Source: Xanthobacteraceae bacterium (GTDB taxonomy: Bacteria; Pseudomonadota; Alphaproteobacteria; Rhizobiales; Xanthobacteraceae). From it: DNA of 64,000 bases. The stretch is from positions 372,001 to 436,000 of the forward strand of contig JAMLIK010000003.1 of assembly GCA_023954195.1 (NCBI GenBank). Reading direction: 5' to 3'. This document shows, one piece after another, positions 1 to 10,644 of the stretch (position 1 is the first letter of the stretch; the number at the start of each line of letters is the position of its first letter). The position numbers were made by a program, and so were the translations under genes. The notes beneath the pieces are model-generated. The model saw only the letters and a program-made list of their open reading frames with translations, was not told the DNA's origin and made no database searches.

Positions 1-402
1 GAGTGCGCGATGATCTGCGAGCGCGACAGGCGTTGCCGGGCCTGGACCTTCAGCTATCCCACCCGCGCGGACGGGGCGTTCTGCTGGCTCAAGAGCAGCG
101 TGCCGCAACGCAGCCGCAGCGATTGCTGCATTTCCGGCGTTCGCGGCGCCGGCGTGCTCGAACCCCATGTCAGGGGCCTCGAAATCTCCACCGACCGCAG
201 CGGTGGCGACTATCGCACCTTCGAGGTCAAGGGCAAGGCGGGCGAGGAGCAATGCAAGGCCGCCTGCACCGCCGAGAACAAGTGCCGGGCCTGGACCTAC
301 GCGCGGCCGGGCTATGCCGGCCACGAGGCGCGCTGTTTTCTCAAGAAAGAGATCAAGCCGCCGCGCCGCAGGCCGGGATTCATTTCCGGCGTGGTGCGGT
401 AG
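1..402 (+). CDS. PAN/apple-domain protein, C-terminal part (gene starts before the window)
   Basis: The reading frame is open from base 1, so this is the C-terminal ~133 residues of a larger protein. It holds two copies of a cysteine-rich pattern: C-x7-CRAWTF near the start and C-x3-C-x5-CRAWTY near residue 95, each followed by a phenylalanine/lysine-rich strand and another cysteine. This is the PAN/apple fold, usually a disulfide-bonded carbohydrate- or protein-binding module of exported proteins. An internal ATG at 10 exists but would cut the first module. The N-terminus, and with it any signal peptide or catalytic domain, is not visible, so the function cannot be stated. Confidence 0.75.
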   Translation, partial: ECAMICERDRRCRAWTFSYPTRADGAFCWLKSSVPQRSRSDCCISGVRGAGVLEPHVRGLEISTDRSGGDYRTFEVKGKAGEEQCKAACTAENKCRAWTYARPGYAGHEARCFLKKEIKPPRRRPGFISGVVR

Positions 403-426
403 GGAAGCGTGGGCCTCTTGATGGAC

Positions 427-514
427 CGTCATTGCCGGACTTGACCCGGCAATCCATCCTTTTGAAACGACTCATCCTTTTTGATGGATGCGCGGGTCAA
501 GCCCGCGCATGACG
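427..514. repeat. Dispersed palindromic repeat, family C
   Basis: Imperfect inverted repeat whose outer arms begin CGTCATTGCC and end GCATGACG, with inner arms built on CGGGTCAAGCCCG-type sequence. A second member lies at 42670-42781. It sits in the convergent gap between the PAN protein and lepB, a typical position for such elements, and could fold into an RNA hairpin between the two transcripts. Confidence 0.7.
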
Positions 515-532
515 ATTCCATCCGAACCCGTC

Positions 533-1306
533 TCAATGCACCGATGAGAAGAACCGCTCGGGGCGGAAGCCGGACAGCCAGGTCCACACCGGCCGGTCGC
601 GGATGCCGAGGTCCCACGAGCCGACGATGGCGTCGACGCGGCCGACCAGGTCCGTGACCGGCAACAGCCCGACGCCGCCCTCGGCGACCGGCACGCGGCT
701 GTCGGAGGAATTGTCGCGGTTGTCGCCCATCACGAACAGCCGGTCGGGCGGCACCGTCACCTCCACGGTGTTGTCGAGCGGGTCGTTCATACGCAATTTG
801 AAGATCGGATGCGCCACGCCGCCCGGTAGCGTCTCGATGTAGCGGTGCGCGGTTTCGCTGGTGCCGTTGTCGCGTTCGGCCGCGCCGAGCCCGTCGGCCT
901 TCAGCGGCACCGGCTGTCCGTTGAGCCAGAGCCGGCCGCCGCGCATCTGCACATGGTCGCCGGGCAGGCCGACCACGCGCTTGACCCAGACCTGCGAGGT
1001 GTCGCCGGGCCAGCGGAACACCACGACGTCGCCGCGCTTCGGCAACTGTCCGAGAATCCGCCCGGTATCCGGCGCGGTGACGTGGATCGGCAGCGAGGCG
1101 GCGCTGTAGCCGTAGGGGAATTTCGAGGCGAGCAGCGCGTCGCCGATCAACAGCGTCGGCTCCATCGATGCCGACGGCACGTAGAACGGCTCGGCCAGCG
1201 CGCCCTTGGCGACGAACACCGCCAGCACGATGGCCGCGATCTGGCCGAGCGAGGACAGCCAGTGCTGCCTCGGCTTGGCGGCGGGGTTGGTGGTGTCGGT
1301 GCTCAT
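533..1306 (-). CDS. lepB: Signal peptidase I
   Basis: Membrane-bound Ser/Lys peptidase (S26 family) that removes signal peptides from exported proteins on the periplasmic side. 257 aa, normal for the family. One N-terminal membrane segment (about 18-38) is followed by box B with the nucleophile in PSASMEPTL, box D with the general base in VWVKRVVGLPGD, and box E GDNRDNSSDSR. The ATG overlaps the tldD stop by four bases (ATGA), so the two genes are translationally coupled. In many alphaproteobacteria lepB sits with acpS/rnc/era; here its partner is tldD. Confidence 0.95.
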   Translation of the reverse strand: MSTDTTNPAAKPRQHWLSSLGQIAAIVLAVFVAKGALAEPFYVPSASMEPTLLIGDALLASKFPYGYSAASLPIHVTAPDTGRILGQLPKRGDVVVFRWPGDTSQVWVKRVVGLPGDHVQMRGGRLWLNGQPVPLKADGLGAAERDNGTSETAHRYIETLPGGVAHPIFKLRMNDPLDNTVEVTVPPDRLFVMGDNRDNSSDSRVPVAEGGVGLLPVTDLVGRVDAIVGSWDLGIRDRPVWTWLSGFRPERFFSSVH

Positions 1307-2730
1307 CCGCCGGTGCCTCCGACCGTGATGCGATCCATCCGCAGCGTCGGCTGGCCGACGCCGACCGGCACGCCCTGGCCCTGCTTGCCGCAGGTGCCGA
1401 TGCCGTCGTCGAGCGCGAGATCGTTGCCGATCATGCTGATGCGGTGCAGGTCGGTGGGGCCGTTGCCGATCAGCATCGCGCCCTTGAGCGGCGCGCCGAG
1501 CTTTCCGTTCTCGATTTTATAGGCTTCCGTGCACTGGAAGACATATTTGCCGGAGGTGATATCGACCTGACCGCCGCCGAAATTGGCGGCGTAGATGCCG
1601 TTCTTCACCGAGGCGAGAATCTCCGCCGGGTCGCGGCCGCCGGCCAGCATGTAGGTGTTGGTCATGCGCGGCATCGGCACATGGGCGTAGCTCTGGCGGC
1701 GGCCGTTGCCGGTCGGCTTCATGTTCATCAGCCGGGCGTTCTGGCGGTCCTGCATATAGCCGACCAGGATGCCGTCCTCGATCAGAACCGTGCGATTGGT
1801 CGGGGTGCCCTCGTCGTCGATCGATAGCGAACCGCGTCGCGCGGAGATGGTGCCGTCGTCGACCACGGTGACGCCTTTCGCGGCCACCTGCTGGCCCATC
1901 AGGCCGGCGAAGGCCGAGGTCCGCTTGCGGTTGAAGTCGCCCTCAAGCCCGTGGCCGACGGCCTCGTGCAGCATCACGCCCGGCCAGCCGGGGCCGAGCA
2001 CCACGTCCATCTCGCCGGCCGGCGCCGGAACCGAATCGAGATTGACGATGGCCTCGCGCAGCGCGCCGTCGGCGGCGTCGCGCCAGGCTTTCGTTTCGAT
2101 GAAGCGGGCGTAGCCCTCGCGACCGCCGTAGCCCTTGCTGCCGCTCTCCTGGCGGTCGCCGGAGCCGGCGACGACCGAGATGTTGACCCGCACCAGCGGG
2201 CGGATGTCGCGATAGCTGTCGCCGTCCGGGCGCAGGATTTCGATCACCTGCCAGGTCGCCCCGAGGCTGACCGAGACCTGCCGCACCCGCGGGTCCTTGT
2301 CGCGGACATAGGCGTCGATCTCCGCCAGCAGCTTGACCTTGGCCTCGAAGCCGGGCGCGTCGAGCGGATTGTCGTCGCCGTAGAGGCGGACATTGGTGTG
2401 CTGCGGGGCGGTGGCGAGCGAGCCTCGATAGCCGCCGCGCACGGCGGCGACCGCGTCGGCGGCGCGAATCAGCGCCGGCAGCGACAGGTCGGAGGAATGG
2501 GCATAGCCGACCGCGTCGTCCTTGACCGCGCGCAGCCCAAAACCCTGCGCGGTGTCGTAGGTGGCCTGCTTGAGTCGGCCGTTGTCGAAGGCCAGCGCCT
2601 CGGTCTGGCTGTATTCGAGAAACAACTCGCCGTCGTCGGCCCCTTCAAGTCCGCGCGTGATTTCCTTGCGGACCCGGTCGCGGTCGAGTCGGGCGCGATC
2701 GAGCAGGGAGGTGGCGGCAAGGTCGGTCAT
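1303..2730 (-). CDS. tldD: TldD metalloprotease / regulator of gyrase-inhibitor maturation
   Basis: 475 aa, the usual TldD length. TldD pairs with TldE (PmbA) to form a zinc protease that degrades or matures small peptides such as microcin B17 precursor. The zinc-binding segment HEAVGHGLEGD (HExxxH) is present near residue 255, followed by the conserved stretch with RKRTSAFAG. The C-terminus carries the conserved CGKxGQ-xPVGxG-xP segment. Cytosolic. First gene of a tldD-lepB pair. No PmbA gene is in the window. Confidence 0.95.
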   Translation of the reverse strand: MTDLAATSLLDRARLDRDRVRKEITRGLEGADDGELFLEYSQTEALAFDNGRLKQATYDTAQGFGLRAVKDDAVGYAHSSDLSLPALIRAADAVAAVRGGYRGSLATAPQHTNVRLYGDDNPLDAPGFEAKVKLLAEIDAYVRDKDPRVRQVSVSLGATWQVIEILRPDGDSYRDIRPLVRVNISVVAGSGDRQESGSKGYGGREGYARFIETKAWRDAADGALREAIVNLDSVPAPAGEMDVVLGPGWPGVMLHEAVGHGLEGDFNRKRTSAFAGLMGQQVAAKGVTVVDDGTISARRGSLSIDDEGTPTNRTVLIEDGILVGYMQDRQNARLMNMKPTGNGRRQSYAHVPMPRMTNTYMLAGGRDPAEILASVKNGIYAANFGGGQVDITSGKYVFQCTEAYKIENGKLGAPLKGAMLIGNGPTDLHRISMIGNDLALDDGIGTCGKQGQGVPVGVGQPTLRMDRITVGGTGG

Positions 2731-2853
2731 GGCGGGCTCCGGAGCGGCGGGCGGGATGCTTGGTCCCGAACATAGGCATGGACGCCGCCAAAGGGGAGGG
2801 TTTTGGCACGGCGGCCTCGCGGAATTGAACGCCCGCGCCGTTTCCGGGATCGC

Positions 2854-3429
2854 CTACGGCAGCTTGTCATAGCCTTCCGCCAGCCCGTTGAGGCTGAGGG
2901 GGAAGCCGATGCCTTCTTCGGGGGTCTCGAAGATGATGAAGGTGGCGGTCTTGGCGGCGCGGATTTGGGCCAGCAGCTTGTCGTCCAGCACCACCTCGGC
3001 GACGCAGCCGTTGGGCAGGCAGCGCACGAAGCCGGCGCGGCCGACATCGGCATTGTCGAGCTTGAGCCCGAGGCCGGACGGCAGCAGCACCCCGAGCGGC
3101 GCGACCACCCGCATCAGCTTGCTTTTCTGGTCGGCGGTTTTCAGCACGATCACGGTGAGGCCGGCGTTGGAGCGGTCTTCCGCCACCACACTCTGGATCA
3201 GGGCGCATTGCTCGGCCTTGGCGCCGGGCGGGGTGTCGCAGCGGATCTGCCAGTCGCCATGGACCGAGCGGACCGCGCCCTGGGCGTGGACGGGAGCCGC
3301 CGCGCCGCACAGCAGCAACGCCATCGCCGCGCCGCCGATCCACCTGAGCGCCCGCCGCGACGCCGGACGGTTGCGGAGGGTGGGGTGGCCGAGGGCGGGT
3401 TGGCTGATGTGCTGGTCCGAAAGCCCCAT
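2854..3429 (-). CDS. Invasion-associated locus B (IalB) family periplasmic protein
   Basis: 191 aa from the ATG at 3429, chosen because AAGGGA lies about 10 bases upstream and an Ala-rich signal peptide (cleavage after VHAQG) follows at residues 20-45. The mature part has the IalB pattern: GDWQIRC near its start, paired cysteines (CDTP..EQCAL and RCLPNGCVAE), and a beta-rich fold. The family is periplasmic and was first linked to erythrocyte invasion in Bartonella; in environmental alphaproteobacteria the role is unknown. A longer reading frame runs to 3681 but lacks signal-peptide logic. Confidence 0.85.
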   Translation of the reverse strand: MGLSDQHISQPALGHPTLRNRPASRRALRWIGGAAMALLLCGAAAPVHAQGAVRSVHGDWQIRCDTPPGAKAEQCALIQSVVAEDRSNAGLTVIVLKTADQKSKLMRVVAPLGVLLPSGLGLKLDNADVGRAGFVRCLPNGCVAEVVLDDKLLAQIRAAKTATFIIFETPEEGIGFPLSLNGLAEGYDKLP

Positions 3430-3874
3430 CGGGGTCGATCCCTTCAATGTCTGTCCGGAATGCCTGTCCGGTCCCGGACTGATACGGTAATGACGGCGTC
3501 TTGAAGGCAAGCCGCGAAAACAAGCCGCACCGAAAACGGATCCGCCGCGCCGGCGAATCGGGTCGGGGCGCGGCCTCTCGCTTGGGGTACATCCGCCAAT
3601 TCGCCTGTCAAGCGCCGTCGCGGCGTCCCCGGTAAAATCATCGGGTTTCGCGGCTATTTGGGCCGTCAACCGCCAATCCATTCAAATGCGTCACATCACC
3701 CCCAAGAAACCCCACGACTGCATTGCGAGAACCGGCGAATTATGGTTTGAGAGGCTAGATTTCGACGTGTTCTAACGATCTGACCAGCAGTCTTTATCGT
3801 CAGGGGGCGTCGTTCGGCACGGGCGCCGTGGGCGGCGCGTGCTTTCGAGGTTTTTGACAAGGAGCGCGAGCGGC
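3430..3874. other. Divergent intergenic region between ialB-like gene and coxB
   Basis: About 445 bases without a convincing gene. It must hold the promoters for the IalB-like gene (minus) and the oxidase operon (plus). No clear FixK box, sigma-54 site or long palindrome was found by eye. The AAGGAG at 3859-3864 is the coxB ribosome binding site. Confidence 0.5.
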
Positions 3875-4714
3875 ATGACTATGTCGATGGGCAAGACCGG
3901 CCGGCGGGTGTTGGGGTTGGCGGTTATTGGGATCGCGCTGGCGGCGGGCGGTGTGGCGTTCGCGGAAGTCGGTCAGCCCCGACCCTGGGAAATGACGCTT
4001 CAGCAGTCCGCCTCCCCGATCATGGACAATATCGAGTGGTTCCACACCTTCCTGCTCTGGATCATCGGTTCCATTACCGTTCTGGTGTCGGCGCTGCTGA
4101 TCTGGGTGATGGTGAAGTTTAACTCCAAATCCAACCCGGTGCCGTCGCGGACCACGCATAACACCCTGATCGAGGTGATTTGGACCATCGTGCCGGTGAT
4201 GATCCTGGTCGGCATCGCGATCCCGTCGTTCCGGCTCTTGTTCGAGCAGACCACGATTCCGAAGGCGGACCTCACCGTCAAGGCGACCGGCAAGCAGTGG
4301 TACTGGACCTATAACTATCCCGACAACGGCAAGATCGAATTCGATTCGCTGCTGGCGGCGGACAAGAAGCCGCGCCTGCTCGCGGTCGATAACGAGTTGG
4401 TGGTGCCGGTGAACAAGATCGTCCGGGTGCAGGTTACCGGCGCCGACGTCATTCACGCCTTCACCGTGCCGGCGTTCGGCATCAAGATCGACGCCATTCC
4501 GGGTCGCCTGAACGAGACCTGGTTCAAGGCCACCAAGACCGGCATGTTCTATGGGCAGTGCTCGGAACTGTGCGGCAAGGATCACGCCTTCATGCCGATC
4601 GCGGTCCGCGTCGTCAGCGATCAGGAATTCACCGCCTGGATCGAGGAGGCGAAGAAGAAGTTCGCCTCGTCAGGCACGGACAGCTACGCTGTGGCGCAGG
4701 CGGAACAACGGTAA
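3875..4714 (+). CDS. coxB: Cytochrome c oxidase subunit II (aa3 type)
   Basis: Carries the CuA centre that accepts electrons from cytochrome c. 279 aa from the ATG at 3875, selected for AAGGAG ten bases upstream and the following signal peptide (about 8-32). Two membrane helices follow (roughly 65-90 and 110-130). The soluble CuA domain has the conserved WYWTY aromatic segment, D..HAFTVPAFG, and the ligand cluster CSELCGKDHAFM near residue 230-241. First gene of the oxidase operon; coxA follows 84 bases downstream. An alternative ATG six bases downstream is possible. Confidence 0.95.
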   Translation: MTMSMGKTGRRVLGLAVIGIALAAGGVAFAEVGQPRPWEMTLQQSASPIMDNIEWFHTFLLWIIGSITVLVSALLIWVMVKFNSKSNPVPSRTTHNTLIEVIWTIVPVMILVGIAIPSFRLLFEQTTIPKADLTVKATGKQWYWTYNYPDNGKIEFDSLLAADKKPRLLAVDNELVVPVNKIVRVQVTGADVIHAFTVPAFGIKIDAIPGRLNETWFKATKTGMFYGQCSELCGKDHAFMPIAVRVVSDQEFTAWIEEAKKKFASSGTDSYAVAQAEQR

Positions 4715-6418
<1,704 letters not shown>

Positions 6419-6426
6419 TCGTCATC

Positions 6427-6452
6427 GCGCGGCGCGTTTCGGCGCGCCGCGC
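6427..6452 (+). terminator. Intercistronic GC hairpin after coxA
   Basis: Perfect 10-bp stem GCGCGGCGCG / CGCGCCGCGC with a six-base loop, nine bases after the coxA stop. It has no T-tract, so it is more likely a processing, stability or attenuating hairpin than a full intrinsic terminator. It separates coxB-coxA from the assembly genes. Confidence 0.5.
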
Positions 6453-6507
6453 CGTCGTCAGGACTTTCGCCGCGAGCTGAGATATCGCGGCGAAAGCCAG
6501 CCTAGAA

Positions 6508-7464
6508 GTGGAAGTGAGTGTCGCCTTGTCGATCGTCGAAAATCACCCGCTGACGCTGCCGCCCCGTATCTCCGAGGCCGGCGTCGGCGATTATATCGCG
6601 CTGCTCAAGCCGCGCGTGATGTCGCTGGTGGTGTTCACGGCGCTGGTCGGCCTGCTGATCGCGCCGGGCCACGTCCATCCGGTGCTGGCGATCACCTCGA
6701 TCCTGTGCATCGCGGTCGGCGCGGGCGCCTCCGGCGCGCTCAACATGTGGTACGACGCCGATATCGATGCGCTGATGTCGCGCACCGCCAAGCGGCCGGT
6801 GCCGACCGGCCGGGTGACGCCGCAGGAGGCCTTGGCGTTCGGCCTGATTCTGTCGTTCTTCTCGGTGACGACGCTGGGCACGCTGGTCAACTGGGTGGCC
6901 GGCGGCTTGCTGGCGTTCACCATCTTCTTTTACGCCGTGATCTATACGATGTGGCTGAAGCGCTGGACCGCGCAGAACATCGTGATCGGCGGCGCCGCCG
7001 GCGCGCTGCCGCCGGTGGTGGCGTGGGCCGCGGCCACCGGGTCGCTGTCGGCCGAGCCGATCTTCCTGTTCCTCATCATCTTCTTCTGGACCCCGCCGCA
7101 TTTCTGGGCGCTGGCGTTGTTCCGCAGCGACGATTACGCCCGCGCCGGCGTGCCGATGCTGCCGGTGGTCGCCGGTCCGGATGCCACCCGCTTGCAGATT
7201 CTGCTTTATACGGTGGTGCTGGTGGCGGTCGCCGCCGCACCGTGGGCGCTGGGCTATTTCGACGCGGTTTACGGTGTGTCGTCGCTGCTGCTGGGCGGCT
7301 GGATGCTGTGGCTGGCGATCGATGTCTACCGCCGCCGCGAAGGCAAGCAAGCGGTGCGTGCGGCGCGCCGGCTGTTCGCGTTCTCGCTGCTCTATCTGTT
7401 CGCGCTGTTCGCCATTCTGCTGCTTGAGGTCGTGGTCGCGGCCGCGCTGGCGCAGTTCGCTTGA
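6508..7464 (+). CDS. ctaB: Protohaem IX farnesyltransferase (haem O synthase)
   Basis: UbiA-superfamily prenyltransferase that converts haem b to haem o, the first step to haem a for the oxidase. About 318 aa with some nine membrane helices. Both aspartate-rich motifs are visible: [19 protein letters not shown] near residue 80-98, and the second loop around [15 protein letters not shown] near 207-221. The start is uncertain: GTG at 6508 or GTG at 6514, with no strong ribosome binding site. Followed at 15 bases by the small coxF-like gene. Confidence 0.93.
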   Translation: MEVSVALSIVENHPLTLPPRISEAGVGDYIALLKPRVMSLVVFTALVGLLIAPGHVHPVLAITSILCIAVGAGASGALNMWYDADIDALMSRTAKRPVPTGRVTPQEALAFGLILSFFSVTTLGTLVNWVAGGLLAFTIFFYAVIYTMWLKRWTAQNIVIGGAAGALPPVVAWAAATGSLSAEPIFLFLIIFFWTPPHFWALALFRSDDYARAGVPMLPVVAGPDATRLQILLYTVVLVAVAAAPWALGYFDAVYGVSSLLLGGWMLWLAIDVYRRREGKQAVRAARRLFAFSLLYLFALFAILLLEVVVAAALAQFA

Positions 7465-7479
7465 GGATACGTGCGATCC

Positions 7480-7641
7480 ATGGATGAAGAACAACCACCG
7501 GGGATCGTCCTGACCGAGGCGCAAAAGAAGAAGCGCCGGGAGCGATCGATCGCGATCGCGCTGGCGCTGGGGGTTCTGGTGGTGCTGTTTTTCGCCGTCA
7601 CCCTGGTCAAGGGTCCGGCGGTGTTGAACCGGCCGATGTAG
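7480..7641 (+). CDS. coxF: Small single-pass membrane protein of the oxidase operon (CoxF-like)
   Basis: A 53-codon gene: ATG at 7480, TAG at 7639-7641. The product starts [20 protein letters not shown], then has one hydrophobic helix (about residues 24-44) and a short tail ending LNRPM. The basic stretch before the helix predicts an N-in orientation. It lies 15 bases after ctaB and 82 bases before ctaG. A short protein with this [10 protein letters not shown]-helix layout at this position is, from memory, a regular member of oxidase operons in this family and is sometimes called CoxF; its function is not established. The symbol is tentative. Confidence 0.75.
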   Translation: MDEEQPPGIVLTEAQKKKRRERSIAIALALGVLVVLFFAVTLVKGPAVLNRPM

Positions 7642-7723
7642 GGACGGATGTCCGGGCTCGGTTTTGGGGCGGGTTGGATCGGGGCGTGACGAGGGCGCGG
7701 GGCAAGTTGGAAGGCAGGTCGAC

Positions 7724-8374
7724 ATGACAACGCCCGAACCGGTGAATGACGCTAACCCGGAGAGCGGAGGCGCCGCGCCGCCGCGCGCGCGCGCGTTGCG
7801 CCGTGACGTTTATGTCGCGGCGGCTTGCGGTCTGTTCGTCGCCAGCATGGTCGGCGCCGCCTACGCGGCCGTGCCGTTCTACAACTGGTTCTGCCGCACC
7901 ACCGGCTTCAACGGCACCACCCAGGTCGCGACCGCGCCGCCGTCGGTCGCGCCGCTCGGCCGCAAGATCGCGGTGCGCTTCGATTCGAACGTCAGCGGCG
8001 GCTTGCCGTGGAAGTTCGAGCCCGAGAAGACCGAGATCGAGGTCCGTATCGGCGAGGTGGTGACGGCCTATTACGCGGTGACCAACACCGCGGCGCGGAC
8101 CACCACCGGGCAGGCCGCCTACAACGTGGCGCCGCTCACGGTGGGATCGTATTTCCAGAAGATCAACTGCTTCTGCTTTACCGAGCAGACCCTCGGTCCG
8201 GGCGAGAAGCGCGAGATGGCGGTGGTGTTCTACGTCGATCCCGCGATCACCAAGGACAGCGACAACAACAATCTGGATACGATCACCTTGTCCTACACGT
8301 TCTATCCGGTCCGCGAGGCCGCGCCCAAGCCGGTGGCGGCGGGCGAGCCGGACCGGCGCAAGGGGAGCCTGTGA
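7724..8374 (+). CDS. ctaG: Cytochrome c oxidase assembly protein CtaG (Cox11), CuB insertion
   Basis: Copper chaperone for the CuB site of subunit I. 216 aa from the ATG at 7724, chosen for the GGAAGG upstream; a longer frame to 7664 lacks support. One N-terminal membrane helix (about 29-50) anchors a periplasmic immunoglobulin-like domain. The Cu(I) site CFCFTEQTL near residue 150 and the conserved [13 protein letters not shown] after the helix identify Cox11. Lies between the small coxF-like gene and ctaE. Confidence 0.95.
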   Translation: MTTPEPVNDANPESGGAAPPRARALRRDVYVAAACGLFVASMVGAAYAAVPFYNWFCRTTGFNGTTQVATAPPSVAPLGRKIAVRFDSNVSGGLPWKFEPEKTEIEVRIGEVVTAYYAVTNTAARTTTGQAAYNVAPLTVGSYFQKINCFCFTEQTLGPGEKREMAVVFYVDPAITKDSDNNNLDTITLSYTFYPVREAAPKPVAAGEPDRRKGSL

Positions 8375-8470
8375 CGGGACATGACAACGTTTTCGATTCT
8401 ATCGGGACGAAGCTCTCGTGACCGCAACGCCCGCCCGCGGGATACGCGCGATTGATTTTTGAACGAATAT

Positions 8471-8489
8471 GTGCCGACTAGTGCGGCAC
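8471..8489 (+). other. Short inverted repeat upstream of ctaE
   Basis: GTGCCG and CGGCAC separated by seven bases, 20 bases before the ctaE start. It may form a weak hairpin in the leader of ctaE; function unknown. Confidence 0.3.
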
Positions 8490-8508
8490 GCCCCACGGAG
8501 AGACTGCA

Positions 8509-9369
8509 ATGGCTACGGCGCACGCTAAGCACCACGATTATCATCTCGTCGATCCGAGCCCATGGCCGTTTGTCGGCTCAGTCTCGGCCTTCATCATGGC
8601 GATAGGTGCGATTTCGTGGATGCACCACCTTTATTCGGCCGCGCCGATCGTGTTCGGCATCGGCACCATCGGCGTGCTCTACACCATGGCGGCATGGTGG
8701 GGCGACGTCATTCGCGAGGCTCAGCACAAGGGCGACCATACCCGCGTGGTGCAGATCAGCCACCGCTACGGCATGATCCTGTTCATCGCCTCCGAGGTGA
8801 TGTTCTTCGTCGCCTGGTTCTGGGCCTACTTCAACTCGGCGCTGTTTCCGGCGGATCCGGTTCACTTCAGCCGCGAGGCGCTGTTCGGCGGGGTCTGGCC
8901 GCCGAAGGGGATCCAGACCTTCGATCCCTGGCATCTGCCGCTGCTCAACACCCTGATCCTGCTGACCTCGGGCACCACGGTGACCTGGGCGCATCACGCG
9001 CTGCTGGAAGGTGACCGCAAGGGGCTGAAGTGGGGGCTGATCCTCACCGTCCTGCTCGGCGCCACCTTCACCTTCGTGCAGGCTTACGAATATCATCATG
9101 CGGCGTTCTCCTTCGCCGGCAACGTCTATGGCGGCATCTTCTTCATGGCGACCGGCTTCCACGGTTTCCATGTGCTGATCGGCACCGTCTTCCTGCTGGT
9201 CTGCCTGTTCCGCGCCTATGCCGGACACTTCACGCCGACCCATCACCTCGGCTTCGAATTCGCCGCCTGGTACTGGCATTTCGTCGACGTGGTCTGGCTG
9301 TTCCTGTTCGTGTGCATCTATGTGTGGGGCCGCGGCGCCGCCGAGATCGCCCACGCCGCCGCGCACTAG
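8509..9369 (+). CDS. ctaE: Cytochrome c oxidase subunit III (aa3 type)
   Basis: 286 aa, seven predicted membrane helices. Subunit III stabilises the proton-uptake side of the aa3 oxidase. Family signatures seen: N-terminal [61 protein letters not shown] and [16 protein letters not shown]. The ribosome binding site GGAGAG lies about nine bases before the ATG. A long perfect hairpin 20 bases after the stop probably ends much of the transcription here. Confidence 0.96.
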   Translation: MATAHAKHHDYHLVDPSPWPFVGSVSAFIMAIGAISWMHHLYSAAPIVFGIGTIGVLYTMAAWWGDVIREAQHKGDHTRVVQISHRYGMILFIASEVMFFVAWFWAYFNSALFPADPVHFSREALFGGVWPPKGIQTFDPWHLPLLNTLILLTSGTTVTWAHHALLEGDRKGLKWGLILTVLLGATFTFVQAYEYHHAAFSFAGNVYGGIFFMATGFHGFHVLIGTVFLLVCLFRAYAGHFTPTHHLGFEFAAWYWHFVDVVWLFLFVCIYVWGRGAAEIAHAAAH

Positions 9370-9388
9370 GGCCGAGCGGTTGTGCTGA

Positions 9389-9416
9389 AAAGGGGCGGCC
9401 GCGAGGCCGCCCCTTT
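9389..9416 (+). terminator. Perfect hairpin after ctaE
   Basis: Twelve-bp perfect stem AAAGGGGCGGCC / GGCCGCCCCTTT with loop GCGA, starting 20 bases after the ctaE stop. The arm ends in TTT only, so termination may be partial, leaving DUF983 and surf1 expressed at a lower level from the same operon. Confidence 0.7.
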
Positions 9417-9444
9417 GCGTTTCGCCGCCTGGAGGTCCACGCCG

Positions 9445-9834
9445 ATGTCGGACGATCATTCGACCACGCTGTCTCAGAGCATCACCCGCGGCCTCATGTG
9501 CCGCTGTCCGCGCTGCGGCGAGGGCAAGCTGTTCGCCGGCTATATCCGGCTGCGGCCGCAATGCGACCGCTGCGGGCTCGACTACGCCTTCACCGATACC
9601 GGCGACGGTCCCTCGGTCTTCATCATCCTGATCGCCGGTTTCATCGTCGTGGCCTGCGCCCTGATCGTCGAGGTCAAGTATCAGCCGCCGTTCTGGGTCC
9701 ATGCCGCGTTGTGGATTCCGCTGGTGGCGATCACGACCCTGCTGCCGTTACGCGCCATGAAGTCGCTGCTGATCGCGCTGCAATTCCATCACAAGGCGCA
9801 GGAGGGCCGGCTGACATGGCGGGACCCGGCATGA
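9445..9834 (+). CDS. DUF983 family membrane protein
   Basis: 129 aa from the ATG at 9445 (GGAGG about ten bases upstream). An N-terminal zinc-ribbon-like part has two CxxC pairs (MCRCPRCGEGKLF and CDRCGLDY), followed by two membrane helices (about 55-75 and 82-100). DUF983 genes regularly sit between ctaE and surf1 in alphaproteobacteria, suggesting a role in oxidase assembly, but none is proven. Its stop overlaps the surf1 start region, so the two are translationally coupled. Confidence 0.88.
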   Translation: MSDDHSTTLSQSITRGLMCRCPRCGEGKLFAGYIRLRPQCDRCGLDYAFTDTGDGPSVFIILIAGFIVVACALIVEVKYQPPFWVHAALWIPLVAITTLLPLRAMKSLLIALQFHHKAQEGRLTWRDPA

Positions 9835-10610
9835 CCGCCGCGGCAGCGGGCCGGCTGCGGCGCATCGCCGGACTGAGCGTGTTCTCCGCCGCGATGGTCG
9901 CGGTGCTGATCGGGCTCGGCGTCTGGCAATTGCAGCGGCGCGTCGAGAAGCACGCCCTGATCGCGCTGCTGGATGCGCGTCTCGCCGCCGCGCCGGTGCC
10001 GCTGCCCGCGCCCGCCGATTGGCCGGGCCTGACGCCGGGACGCGACGAATTTCGCCGCGTAAAATTTTCGGCGACGTTCGAGGCGCGGCCCGAGGCGCAC
10101 GTCTTCTCCTCCGGCTCCGCCGTCCGTGCCGACATCACCAGCCCCGGCGTCTGGGTGTTCGCGCCCGCGCGCGTCGAAGGCTCCGGCATCGTCGCGGTCA
10201 ATCGCGGCTTCGCGCCGGAAGGGCAGTTCGATCGCATCGCCCCGGCGCCGTCGGGTGAGGTCGTCCTGACCGGCTATCTGCGTTTTCCCGAGACGCCGCA
10301 CCTGTGGACGCCGCAGGCGGATCGCGCCAAGCGCCTGTGGTTCCTGCGCGACCCGCGGGCGATGGCGCAAACACTGGGCTGGGGCGCCGTCGCGCCGTTC
10401 TATGTCGACCTTGAGGCCCCCGCGCCCGCGACCGGCGTGCCGAAACCGGGACCGCTGGAGGTGCATCTCAAGGACGACCACATGCAATACGCCATCACCT
10501 GGTTCGGGCTGGCGGCGGCGGTCGGGATCGCCTTCGCGGTGTGGCTCGCCCACGCCCTGGCCGAGGCGCGGACGCCGCCGCCCGGCGGCGATGGTTTTCC
10601 CCACGCCTGA
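9816..10610 (+). CDS. surf1: SURF1 family oxidase assembly protein
   Basis: 264 aa. Start ATG at 9816 is preferred because GGAGGG (9801-9806) is nine bases away; a second ATG at 9831 overlaps the DUF983 stop as ATGA. Two membrane helices, one near 17-38 (GLGVWQLQRR after it is the family signature) and one at the C-terminus (about 225-246), enclose the SURF1 periplasmic domain with VNRGFAPE and the W-rich segment LWFLRDP. SURF1 helps insert haem a into subunit I. Confidence 0.92.
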   Translation: MAGPGMTAAAAGRLRRIAGLSVFSAAMVAVLIGLGVWQLQRRVEKHALIALLDARLAAAPVPLPAPADWPGLTPGRDEFRRVKFSATFEARPEAHVFSSGSAVRADITSPGVWVFAPARVEGSGIVAVNRGFAPEGQFDRIAPAPSGEVVLTGYLRFPETPHLWTPQADRAKRLWFLRDPRAMAQTLGWGAVAPFYVDLEAPAPATGVPKPGPLEVHLKDDHMQYAITWFGLAAAVGIAFAVWLAHALAEARTPPPGGDGFPHA

Positions 10611-10644
10611 AAGCGCTATAACGGTCCCGCCCTTGGAGGATATC

